A stretch of DNA of 7,486 nt from Lutispora sp. (GTDB lineage Bacteria > Bacillota > Clostridia > Lutisporales > Lutisporaceae): NCBI GenBank assembly GCA_030834765.1, contig JAUQXG010000464.1:1-7486 (forward strand). The letters run 5' to 3'. The notes beneath the pieces are model-generated. The model saw nothing but the letters and a program-made list of their open reading frames with translations. It ran no database searches and had not been told where the DNA came from. This document shows positions 1 through 5,938 of this stretch, one piece after another (within the stretch, counting starts at the first letter, position 1; each line of letters opens with the position of its first letter). A program made the position numbers and the translations under genes.

Positions 1-23
1 GCAGGGGGAAGGTAACAAATGAT

Positions 24-1127
24 ATGCAATATTTATTTAAAAGTTTATTTTTGCTTTTTATTCTTACCAAATTAGTAACGGGAAAAAATATTCAACCCAT
101 ACATATCATTATCATTTTAATCATTATTGCTTCAAATATCATACGAGAAAAATATTATAATACTATTTGTTTCATTCTATTTGAGTTTATCATTGCTACC
201 TTTGCCATAACATTAAATCCCTATTTTTCCGCATTTTACGGAATACTGGCTTATGATTTGGTTGCTAAAAAGAAATATATGGGAGTAGTATTTATAGCCG
301 CTTCTGCTATATTTCTTTTAAATATTGACCTTTCCCCTGAAGCTTTACTTATAATAGGTATATGCAGTTTGCTTTCCTATTTGAATAATGGCTATAGAGA
401 AAAGAGTGAACTTCTAACTCTTAGCTATGATAAATCAAGGAAATATAGCTATGAGCTTGAGGTTACAAAAATAAAACTTATGAATTCTCTGGCAGAGACT
501 GCTCATATAGCAGAGGTTAAAGAGAGAAAAAGAATTGCAAGGGAAATACATGATAACATAGGACATAGAATAGCAGGAATTTTAATATCGCTTCAAGCAT
601 CATATAAGCTATTTGCATCTACAAAAGATCAGAAAAAATCTATGGAATTACTTGAAAAATCCATAGAAAAATTATCAGATTCATTAGCACTCATTAAGAA
701 CACTGTATATAACATAAAGCCAAATCAGGACTTCGGCATCAAGTATATTACAGAAATTATAAATGATTTCTCCTTTTGCCAGGTAGAATTTAAATATAGC
801 GGCGACTTTAACAAGCTTGAAGCCCATCATACAGAAATCATATCAACAAATATAAAAGAAGCTCTTACAAATAGCGCTAAGCACTCAAAGGCTTCAAGAA
901 TTAATATTTCTATTGATATCAATGATAACTTCCTTAGATTATATATGAAAGATAATGGCATTGGTTGTTTAAAAATAAATGAGTCCCTTGGGCTAAGCGG
1001 TATGAGAGAAAGAATTAAAAATATCGGGGGCAATATATCTATAAATGGCAGCTCAGGTTTTTTAATTGTTTGTGTCATACCATTAAATAGAGAGGTAGGA
1101 AATGTGTTTGAGAATTTTAATAGTTGA
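24..1127 (+). CDS. Membrane sensor histidine kinase, HisKA_3 (NarL/DesK) type
   Basis: This is a 367-residue two-component sensor kinase. The first 120 residues form about five or six hydrophobic segments (about 5-19, 25-40, 46-64, 68-80, 86-99, 105-120) with almost no extracytoplasmic loop, so it probably senses a signal in or at the membrane, as DesK-like kinases do. A charged, coiled-coil-like linker (about 124-165) leads to the dimerisation helix with REIHDNIGH, where His176 is the predicted phosphorylation site and D177xxxH181 is the DxxxQ/H phosphatase motif of this kinase class. The ATP-binding domain shows an N-box (N276, E279, N283), a G1 box (DNGIG, 310-314) and a G2 box (GLSGM, 323-327). 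The ATG at 24 follows GGGGGAAGG at 4-12. The 3' end overlaps the regulator gene by 26 bp, so the two are certainly one operon. The signal and targets cannot be told from the sequence; any upstream gene lies outside the window. Confidence 0.95.
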   Translation: MQYLFKSLFLLFILTKLVTGKNIQPIHIIIILIIIASNIIREKYYNTICFILFEFIIATFAITLNPYFSAFYGILAYDLVAKKKYMGVVFIAASAIFLLNIDLSPEALLIIGICSLLSYLNNGYREKSELLTLSYDKSRKYSYELEVTKIKLMNSLAETAHIAEVKERKRIAREIHDNIGHRIAGILISLQASYKLFASTKDQKKSMELLEKSIEKLSDSLALIKNTVYNIKPNQDFGIKYITEIINDFSFCQVEFKYSGDFNKLEAHHTEIISTNIKEALTNSAKHSKASRINISIDINDNFLRLYMKDNGIGCLKINESLGLSGMRERIKNIGGNISINGSSGFLIVCVIPLNREVGNVFENFNS

Positions 1128-1731
1128 TGATGATATCCTTATAGTAGAAGGTCTTAAGATACTTCTGGAGCTTGAAGACGACTTTGAAGTGATTGGAGCT
1201 GCAGGCAATGGACTTGAAGCGCTGGAAAAATGCAAATCATCTAATCCAGATATTGTGCTTATGGATATAAGAATGCCAGCTCTTGATGGAGTTCTTGGAA
1301 CAAAGCTTATAAAGGAGTATTGTAGAGATATAAAGGTTGTTATACTTACCACCTTTAAGGATGATGAGTATATTAAGGAAGCTATAAAAAATGGTGCATC
1401 TGGCTATGTCCTTAAAAACCAATCTTCAGATAGTATCATTGATTGCCTTAGAGCGGTTGCAAAGGGAAATTCTGTATTTGAAAAAGAAATTGCAGATACA
1501 ATATCCCTTATGATAAAAGATGGAATGAAAAAAACACCAGAATATTTTAAATTAAGTCAGCGAGACTTTGAAATATTAAGGTTAATTGGTGAAGGTCTAT
1601 CCAATAAAGAAATTTCAATGAAATTATTTTTAACCGAGGGTACAGTTAGAAATTATGTTACCGACCTTTTAGAAAAGCTTGAGCTTAGGGATAGAACACA
1701 GCTGGCAATATTCTACTTGAAAAACTTTTAG
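1102..1731 (+). CDS. Response regulator, NarL/LuxR family (REC-HTH)
   Basis: This 209-residue DNA-binding response regulator is the cognate partner of the overlapping kinase. The receiver domain (about 3-120) has the acidic pocket D9-D10-D11, phospho-acceptor Asp55 in IVLMD, the switch threonines T83/T84 in ILTT, and Lys105 in GYVLK. After a linker, a LuxR-type helix-turn-helix (about 150-207) shows LSQRDFEILRLIGEGLSNKE and the recognition helix around EGTVRNYV. Length and layout are normal for the family. The ATG at 1102 lies inside the kinase reading frame and follows AGAGGTAGGA at 1091-1100; the spacing is short, so the in-frame TTG at 1108 is an alternative start, but translational coupling fits either. 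Phosphorylation by the kinase should drive dimerisation and promoter binding. No target promoter is obvious in the window. An ABC-permease remnant lies just downstream on the opposite strand, but a functional link to it is only a guess. Confidence 0.96.
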   Translation: MCLRILIVDDDILIVEGLKILLELEDDFEVIGAAGNGLEALEKCKSSNPDIVLMDIRMPALDGVLGTKLIKEYCRDIKVVILTTFKDDEYIKEAIKNGASGYVLKNQSSDSIIDCLRAVAKGNSVFEKEIADTISLMIKDGMKKTPEYFKLSQRDFEILRLIGEGLSNKEISMKLFLTEGTVRNYVTDLLEKLELRDRTQLAIFYLKNF

Positions 1732-1752
1732 GTAAAATATTGTCAGCTGTGT
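1696..1752 (+). other. Long stem-loop spanning the response regulator stop codon
   Basis: Arms 1696-1712 (ACACAGCTGGCAATATT) and 1736-1752 (AATATTGTCAGCTGTGT) pair over 17 positions, 16 Watson-Crick plus one G-U, around a 23-nt loop that contains the TAG stop at 1729-1731. The left arm is coding sequence for the end of the regulator. TATTGCCA at 1752-1759 is a second possible partner for TGGCAATA at 1703-1710, so alternative pairings exist. No U-run follows, so it does not look like a standard intrinsic terminator. It may act as a 3' stabiliser or processing site, or it may be an inverted duplication. Confidence 0.6.
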
Positions 1753-1779
1753 ATTGCCATCTAAATCTACACTAAGATC

Positions 1780-1854
1780 TTATTCTCCAATTTTTATAGA
1801 AACTGCTTTCTTCCCAGGGTAAAAACCAAATATAATTCCTACTATAGCAGAATA
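1780..1854 (-). pseudogene. Remnant of a MacB/FtsX-type ABC transporter permease, C-terminal end only
   Basis: Read on the - strand, one frame gives SAIVGIIFGFYPGKKA followed by VSIKIGE and a TAA stop at 1780-1782. This resembles the last transmembrane helix and the short cytoplasmic tail of MacB/FtsX-like permeases, where a VGIxFGxYPAxKA pattern precedes the end of the protein. The upstream part of the frame meets a stop at 1867-1869, inside the insertion-element end, and no permease sequence lies beyond it. The gene therefore seems to have lost everything 5' of this point. The match rests on about 16 residues and pattern memory, so it could be chance, but the position of the break next to a mobile-element end supports a real remnant. 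Confidence 0.5.
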
Positions 1855-1860
1855 CCCAAA

Positions 1861-1914
1861 AATGGATTACACCATGATTCATGGTCAAAAGGGAATATTT
1901 CAAGCCTGACCCTA
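1861..1914 (+). repeat. Solitary insertion-element end (copy A)
   Basis: This segment matches the right end of the transposase element at 3384-3437. The 29 bases from 1884 to 1912 are identical to the right end, and similarity continues inward through AATGGATTAYACCATG. It carries a perfect short hairpin, ACCATG-ATT-CATGGT (1871-1885), that is degenerate in the intact copy. Its tip faces the acetyltransferase gene, so the body of the lost element would have lain to the left, where only the permease fragment now remains. It is best read as a leftover of an earlier insertion, or as a stand-alone substrate of the nearby transposase. Confidence 0.75.
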
Positions 1915-1920
1915 TTATAC

Positions 1921-2451
1921 TTATTCGTGAAGGTCAATCCAATATACCTGCTGTTTCTCACCCTCGTATATACTTTCACAAGTTAAAACACCACCACAAC
2001 TCAGCGCTGTTTTATTCGATGGAATATTGTCTTTATAGCATGATATCATCACTCTAGGGATTTTCATGTTTCGTGCAACATCTAAGACAAGCAGCAGTTG
2101 TTGTTTGCTATAACCCTTTCCTCGTTCCGTTGGACGTATTCCATAGCCTATATGTCCGCCATGTCTTTCTAATTCAGGGGTTAGAAAATGTCGAAGTTGT
2201 ATGCTGCCTATAATTTTATTGTCTGTTTTATGAATAGAAAAAAATGTGCTTGCATGAACATTCTGTCTTGATAATTTATCTTTTTCGATGGCATGAACAA
2301 ATTTGAGCCATTTATCAAAATTATCAAAATGTGCTATGCCAGAACTTCCATTCACATTTGTTGCCCCAAAATCAAAATATTCCTGCCTATATTCCCAGAT
2401 TTCTTTTTCTAAGTCCTTTGAAGGTCTGACTATAAATAAATCAATTGACAT
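1921..2451 (-). CDS. GNAT family N-acetyltransferase
   Basis: This 176-residue acetyltransferase of the GNAT fold probably transfers the acetyl group of acetyl-CoA to an amine; the substrate is unknown. The acetyl-CoA binding region is visible as GHIGYGIRPTERGKGYS, with R-G-K-G-Y-S as the pyrophosphate-binding loop, followed by the helix KQQLLLVLDVA and the typical late motif DNIPSNKTALSCGG. The pattern is closest in memory to the COG3981 group of predicted acetyltransferases. I prefer the ATG at 2449-2451: AAGGAG (2460-2465) lies exactly 8 nt upstream. A GTG at 2458-2460 would give 179 residues but touches that Shine-Dalgarno sequence. The transposase gene ends only 12 nt before this ATG. 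Because the insertion element and its 8-bp near-repeat lie exactly upstream, the gene was probably the third member of the secA operon and is not a passenger of the element. The coding sequence looks intact. Confidence 0.9.
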   Translation of the reverse strand: MSIDLFIVRPSKDLEKEIWEYRQEYFDFGATNVNGSSGIAHFDNFDKWLKFVHAIEKDKLSRQNVHASTFFSIHKTDNKIIGSIQLRHFLTPELERHGGHIGYGIRPTERGKGYSKQQLLLVLDVARNMKIPRVMISCYKDNIPSNKTALSCGGVLTCESIYEGEKQQVYWIDLHE

Positions 2452-2459
2452 GCTTAACA

Positions 2460-2465
2460 CTCCTT
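2460..2465 (-). promoter_or_regulatory. Ribosome binding site that fixes the acetyltransferase start
   Basis: On the - strand AAGGAG precedes ATG (2451) by 8 nt. It overlaps the transposase stop codon (2464-2466) and the left copy of the putative target duplication, so one short stretch serves both genes. Confidence 0.8.
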
Positions 2466-2468
2466 ACT
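2461..2468. repeat. Putative target-site duplication, left copy
   Basis: TCCTTACT abuts the left element tip and matches TCCTTGCT at the right tip at 7 of 8 positions. The single difference could be a later mutation. It contains the transposase stop codon and most of the acetyltransferase Shine-Dalgarno sequence. Confidence 0.5.
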
Positions 2469-3369
2469 TGGGGTCAGGCTTGAAATATTCCCTTTCTCTT
2501 GCCTTTTCTATAATTTCATCAACAAGCATAGTCCCTTTACTTTCTCCGCTTCTGATTTTCGAAACCATCGATGGCGGTATATTAAGTTTTTCTGCCAACT
2601 CAGCATTGGTAAAACTACCATATTTCTCACTAATTCTTACAATTGCTTTTCTCACATCGGAATATTTTTGTATTTTAGTTCTTCTTGTGATCTCTTCCAT
2701 ACTGACACCGGCTACTTTGCATACAGTATCTATAAGTGTATCAATATCAATCGGTTTAATTTTATCAATTGTTTTTTTTCCTTCATTATCTTCATCTGCC
2801 TCAGGCTCAAATAGACTCAACTGGACCTTCTCTGGCTTTATATTCATAAATTCTCGGTACCCTTTGTATGCAGCTACATGATTTTTTGAAAATATACCTA
2901 AGACGAAATTTGTATCTACTAAAGTATCATTTTTGCCGTTCAAATAACTCATATGGCTACTCCACTGGTAATTTAGCCCCTTATTTATTCCGGCTTCTAC
3001 AGGGTTATAGTGAATGTACTTAATAACCTGCAATAGATATCTTTCCTTATCACAAAGTTGTGCCTTGTATCTTTGCTGAAAAACATGTCCTGTTCTATTA
3101 TGCTTTTTATTGTAATACTGAGTAAAGCTCTGTTGGATACCCTGCATAATTTTTGATAAGGGCGTTTCTTCTGTCTCTATTAATAGATGAACATGATTGT
3201 CCATGATGCAATAAGCATACAGCTTGAATCTATATCTTTCTTTGTATTTTTTCATAAGTTCTATGTATTTTGGCTTTTCTTCTTCTGTCATAACATATTC
3301 ACCATTATTTCCACGACACATGATATGATACAATGCACCTGGGTATTCCAACCGTGGTTTTCTCGCCAA
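2464..3369 (-). CDS. Y1 (HUH) transposase, REP-associated type, with C-terminal DnaA-like DNA-binding domain
   Basis: This 301-residue single-strand nuclease of the transposase IS200-like superfamily cuts and joins DNA through a tyrosine. The N-terminal half shows the family opening (ARKPRLEYPGALYHIMCRGN), the HUH metal-binding pair H59-x-H61 in MDNHVHLL, the conserved block NRTGHVFQQRYK (91-102), and YIHYNPVEAG, where Tyr118 is the predicted catalytic residue. A charged linker (about 185-205) leads to an extra helix-turn-helix region (about 208-290, AELAEKLNIPPSMVSKIRSG) resembling the DnaA C-terminal domain, found in a subset of these transposases. Translation starts at TTG 3367-3369 after AGGGGG (3376-3381). 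The last codons (EYFKPDPK) are read through the terminal inverted repeat, and the TAA stop lies outside it. All key residues are present, so the protein may be active. secA2 read-through could add to its expression. Confidence 0.93.
   Translation of the reverse strand: MARKPRLEYPGALYHIMCRGNNGEYVMTEEEKPKYIELMKKYKERYRFKLYAYCIMDNHVHLLIETEETPLSKIMQGIQQSFTQYYNKKHNRTGHVFQQRYKAQLCDKERYLLQVIKYIHYNPVEAGINKGLNYQWSSHMSYLNGKNDTLVDTNFVLGIFSKNHVAAYKGYREFMNIKPEKVQLSLFEPEADEDNEGKKTIDKIKPIDIDTLIDTVCKVAGVSMEEITRRTKIQKYSDVRKAIVRISEKYGSFTNAELAEKLNIPPSMVSKIRSGESKGTMLVDEIIEKAREREYFKPDPK
2469..2495. repeat. Left terminal inverted repeat of the insertion element
   Basis: TGGGGTCAGGCTTGAAATAT and the following seven bases form the exact reverse complement of 3411-3437. 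It encodes the last residues of the transposase on the - strand. Confidence 0.9.
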
Positions 3370-3388
3370 AGTATCACCCCCTTAATGG

Positions 3389-3397
3389 ATTATACCA
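3389..3397 (-). promoter_or_regulatory. Extended -10 promoter for the transposase
   Basis: On the - strand the sequence reads TGGTATAAT, a perfect -10 hexamer with the TG extension, just inside the right inverted repeat. No good -35 lies at 17 bp, which is acceptable for an extended -10. Transcription would start near 3382, at or next to the ribosome binding site AGGGGG (3376-3381), giving a very short leader. In the solitary end copy the hexamer is degraded to TGTAAT. Confidence 0.55.
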
Positions 3398-3410
3398 TGC
3401 CTAATAGTCA

Positions 3411-3437
3411 AAAGGGAATATTTCAAGCCTGACCCCA
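3411..3437. repeat. Right terminal inverted repeat of the insertion element
   Basis: This is the exact 27-bp reverse complement of the left end. It lies upstream of the transposase gene and 15 bp from the secA2 stop codon. The same sequence, with 26 of 27 bases matching, recurs in direct orientation at 1888-1914. Confidence 0.9.
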
Positions 3438-3445
3438 TCCTTGCT
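3438..3445. repeat. Putative target-site duplication, right copy
   Basis: TCCTTGCT abuts the right element tip. On the - strand it reads AGCAAGGA, a good Shine-Dalgarno core now stranded 7 nt after the secA2 stop, as expected if the acetyltransferase once followed directly. Confidence 0.5.
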
Positions 3446-3452
3446 CTACTTG

Positions 3453-5852
3453 CTAAGTCCTCCATTTGATGCCAATAGCTTTTGTTAAAATATTCTTAAA
3501 AAGTTTATGAAGCGAGAACAATGGGCCATTGATAGCTATAGAAACTGTCTTAATAAGAAATGGTAAATTGCTGAATTGATCAGGATTGTCATTTAAGAGA
3601 TAGGTCCATGTTGCAGAAGTATCCCACAACCCTTCCTTTTCAAGATCAATTCCATCCTCTGTTATTTCTACTGTATGAAATGCTTCTACTATTTCGTCCT
3701 GCATCTTTTCTTGCATCATCTCAAAAGCTTCCACAGCTATTTTATTATATTCATCCAGGGGGTTTTTATTTCCGATCACTACCAGATGTATACTTTCCCG
3801 TATATATGATATATAGTCTAGATAATCAGCCCAGCACTTATTCATGTAATATAATGTGAGCTGCTTTTCTGCTTTCTTCAACGCTTTTGTTCCTACCCTT
3901 TCCCTAAAAGCCGCGTAGCGTTGTGGTGCCCTATCTTGAAGCAATTTCAAACATATGATATCCATAAGGATATCTTGCCGCTGTTTGTGAATGATACGTC
4001 TCTGCTGCTCTAAAATAAAAGTATATCTCCATAGCTGCATACGGATATCAGAATGATATCCCTCTATCATCCTCTGTGCCTTTAAAATCCATTTTCCAGC
4101 AGAAGCATCTTCTGTCTCCTTGTCTGATCTTTGCTGGATGATAATTTCAGCAGGTATTTTTATAAAGTCATTGTTCCTTATAAAATCATCCTCCAAACTA
4201 GAAAAAAACCTGCTTTCTCCTGGATCTCCCTGACGTCCTGCCCTTCCCCGCAATTGCTCGTCAATCCTTCTGCTTTCATTATGGCTGGTTCCTACTACAT
4301 ATAGTCCACCAAGTGCAACCACTCTATCACGTTGTTCTTCTTCTGAGCCTCCCAGCTTTATATCGACCCCTCTGCCTGCCATATTGGTAGAGACTGTCAC
4401 AGCATCAGCTTCTCCTGCTGCAGCAATTATTTCAGCTTCCATACGATCGTTTCTTGCATTTAGCACCCTGCATTGAATACCTGCCTTTTCTAATTCACTG
4501 GCAAGCTTTTCAGACTCCTCAACACTTCTGGTCCCCACTAAAATTGGCTGTCCAGTCCCATGTACGCTGACAATATCATTTACTATAGCTTGATTCTTCC
4601 CTTCAATATTCGTAAAAATTCTATCAGAATAATCCTTCCGCATACATGGCTTATTAGTAGGTATTACTACAACATCCATACAGTAATATTCCCTTAATTC
4701 GGCTGCAGCAGCTTCCGCCGTACCTGTCATTCCTGAAAGCTTTGGATAAAGGCTTACAAAATGCTGCAAGGCAATGGAGCCCATTATTCTCCCTTTTTCT
4801 TTTGATTTCAGCCCTTCTTTAGCCTCTACTGCTGTATGAAGATTATCCGGCCAATGTCTATTTTTAGCAATACGTCCAGTAAAAGAGTCAATGATTTCTA
4901 TTTTCCCATCTCTAACGATATAATCTATATCTCTTTTCAATAACACCTCTGCATGCAGCGCACAGTTGACCTGAATCAGCGTTTCTATATTATGAAGTTC
5001 GTAGAGATTATCACATCCAATTATTTTTTCTGCCCGATTCAGACCTCTATCCGTTAGATAAACATTACTGTTATATTGATCCACCTCATAATCTTCACAG
5101 GACTCAAGCTTTTTTACCATATCACTAAAGTAAGTAGGTTCTATCAGTTGCTGTGGTGCTTTCCCTGCAATTACCAGCGGTATCCGTGCTTCATCAATAA
5201 GAATAGAATCCGCTTCATCAATAATGGCAGCATTGAATTGGCGCTGGATAACAGCTCCCTTATCTCTACAAAGAAAGTCACGCAAGTAGTCAAAGCCTGC
5301 TTCTTTTGCTGTCACATAGGTTATATGACAAGCATATGCTTTTTGCCGCTCCATATTTTCCATTCCTTCTTTTACATAACCTACTGTTATTCCAAGAAAT
5401 TCATATAAAGGCCCCATCCAGTTCGCATCTCTACCAGCAAGATAATCACTGAAAGTAAGAATATGGACCCCTTTCTCCGTCAAGGCATTCAGATATGCTG
5501 GCATGACTGCTGCAAGAGTCTTACCTTCACCTGTCTTCATCTCTACAATTTTCCCCTCATGAAGTGCAATCCCAGCAATAACCTGAACATCAAAAGGGTA
5601 CAATCCCAGCACTCGTCTTGATGCTTCTCTCACAAGAGCATAAGCTTCTACAAGCAGATCATCTATAGATTCCCCGCCAAGAACCTGGTTTTTTATTCTT
5701 TTGACCATTCCCTTTAGATAATCATCACTCACTGTATCTAATTTTATTTCATCTATTTTATTTAAAATGTTTTTATAAGGTTCAATATTATATTCAACCT
5801 GGTTATACATTCTTTTCATTATACGATTGAAATCCCATTGTTTTTCATACAT
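3453..5852 (-). CDS. secA2: SecA-type preprotein translocase ATPase, probably accessory SecA2
   Basis: This 799-residue motor ATPase pushes preproteins through the SecYEG channel at the cytoplasmic membrane. It has the SecA DEAD motor: Walker A MKTGEGKT (105-112), DYLAGRDANWMG (136-147), FDYLRD (187-192), DEAD at 212-215, MTGTA (375-379), STNMAGRGVDIKLGG (488-502) and RIDEQLRGRAGRQGDPGESRF (529-549, arginine fingers in RGRAGR). The scaffold/wing part is recognisable in WADYL and NPLDEYN but diverges. It ends without the cysteine-rich zinc tail (SEC-C) that many housekeeping SecA proteins carry; the end is a basic amphipathic stretch after TWTYLLNDNP. Shorter length, divergence and missing tail favour an accessory SecA2 serving a subset of substrates. 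The start is ATG 5850-5852, with AGGAGG 7 nt upstream; the TTG at 5868-5870 lies upstream of that AGGAGG and is not credible. The stop is 15 bp from an insertion element, so downstream genes may be disturbed. That this is an accessory and not the only SecA is an inference. Confidence 0.93.
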   Translation of the reverse strand: MYEKQWDFNRIMKRMYNQVEYNIEPYKNILNKIDEIKLDTVSDDYLKGMVKRIKNQVLGGESIDDLLVEAYALVREASRRVLGLYPFDVQVIAGIALHEGKIVEMKTGEGKTLAAVMPAYLNALTEKGVHILTFSDYLAGRDANWMGPLYEFLGITVGYVKEGMENMERQKAYACHITYVTAKEAGFDYLRDFLCRDKGAVIQRQFNAAIIDEADSILIDEARIPLVIAGKAPQQLIEPTYFSDMVKKLESCEDYEVDQYNSNVYLTDRGLNRAEKIIGCDNLYELHNIETLIQVNCALHAEVLLKRDIDYIVRDGKIEIIDSFTGRIAKNRHWPDNLHTAVEAKEGLKSKEKGRIMGSIALQHFVSLYPKLSGMTGTAEAAAAELREYYCMDVVVIPTNKPCMRKDYSDRIFTNIEGKNQAIVNDIVSVHGTGQPILVGTRSVEESEKLASELEKAGIQCRVLNARNDRMEAEIIAAAGEADAVTVSTNMAGRGVDIKLGGSEEEQRDRVVALGGLYVVGTSHNESRRIDEQLRGRAGRQGDPGESRFFSSLEDDFIRNNDFIKIPAEIIIQQRSDKETEDASAGKWILKAQRMIEGYHSDIRMQLWRYTFILEQQRRIIHKQRQDILMDIICLKLLQDRAPQRYAAFRERVGTKALKKAEKQLTLYYMNKCWADYLDYISYIRESIHLVVIGNKNPLDEYNKIAVEAFEMMQEKMQDEIVEAFHTVEITEDGIDLEKEGLWDTSATWTYLLNDNPDQFSNLPFLIKTVSIAINGPLFSLHKLFKNILTKAIGIKWRT

Positions 5853-5878
5853 AATAATTCCTCCTGCCAATATAAATC

Positions 5879-5916
5879 ACACCCTCCACTTTATGCATAG
5901 GGTGTAAATATTTCAA
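5879..5916 (-). promoter_or_regulatory. secA2 promoter candidate with operator-like inverted repeat
   Basis: On the - strand TTGAAA (5911-5916) and TAAAGT (5888-5893) are spaced by 17 bp. An inverted repeat ACACCCT (5879-5885) / AGGGTGT (5899-5905) has arm centres 20 bp apart, two helical turns, one arm in the spacer and one at the predicted start site. That is typical operator geometry for a dimeric regulator. As RNA it could instead form a 7-bp stem with a 13-nt loop in a transcript from further upstream. Confidence 0.45.
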
Positions 5917-5938
5917 TTAATTGTCTATATACCGCGAA

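Larger units (their letters stand above)
1753..1920. other. Intergenic scar between convergent genes
   Basis: This stretch between the response regulator (+) and the acetyltransferase (-) has no intact gene. It holds the tail of the stem-loop above, a C-terminal ABC-permease fragment on the - strand (1780-1854), and a solitary insertion-element end (1861-1914) that stops about 6 bp from the acetyltransferase stop codon. No convincing bidirectional terminator is seen. Confidence 0.6.
2469..3437 (-). mobile_element. Insertion element with Y1 transposase and 27-bp inverted repeats
   Basis: The 969-bp unit has perfect 27-bp terminal inverted repeats (2469-2495 and 3411-3437, outer tip TGGGGTCAGG) and one gene, a Y1/HUH transposase filling nearly the whole length. 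The bases flanking the tips are TCCTTACT (2461-2468) and TCCTTGCT (3438-3445), a 7/8 direct repeat. Classical IS200/IS605 elements have subterminal hairpins and make no target duplication, so this belongs with the REP-associated-type transposases or a related group. The gene order secA2, element, acetyltransferase, all on the - strand, indicates insertion between two operon genes. Confidence 0.8.

Noticed and set aside
827..1422. Three short - strand open frames opposite the kinase and response regulator
   Set aside because: They overlap genes with unambiguous catalytic motifs and have no family pattern or start signals of their own.
1696..1752. Intrinsic terminator for the two-component operon
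   Set aside because: The stem is long and the loop large, and no run of T follows the 3' arm.
1921..2495. The acetyltransferase as cargo inside an element bounded by 1861-1914 and 2469-2495
   Set aside because: The tips of these two ends both face the gene, whereas a real element has its tips pointing outward. The rebuilt insertion site also makes the gene part of the secA2 operon.
2303..2881. A 192-codon open frame on the + strand
   Set aside because: It lies over two real - strand genes (acetyltransferase and transposase) with clear motifs; its Ser/Ile-rich translation is a shadow.
3453..3500. secA2 truncated by the element insertion
   Set aside because: The stop codon is 15 bp before the element tip and the rebuilt empty site leaves it unchanged, so the short C-terminus is probably native.
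3608..5408. Two + strand open frames inside secA2
   Set aside because: Both are antisense shadows of the ATPase gene.
5868..5870. TTG as the secA2 start, giving 805 residues
   Set aside because: It lies upstream of the AGGAGG ribosome binding site, which is ideally spaced from the ATG at 5850-5852.
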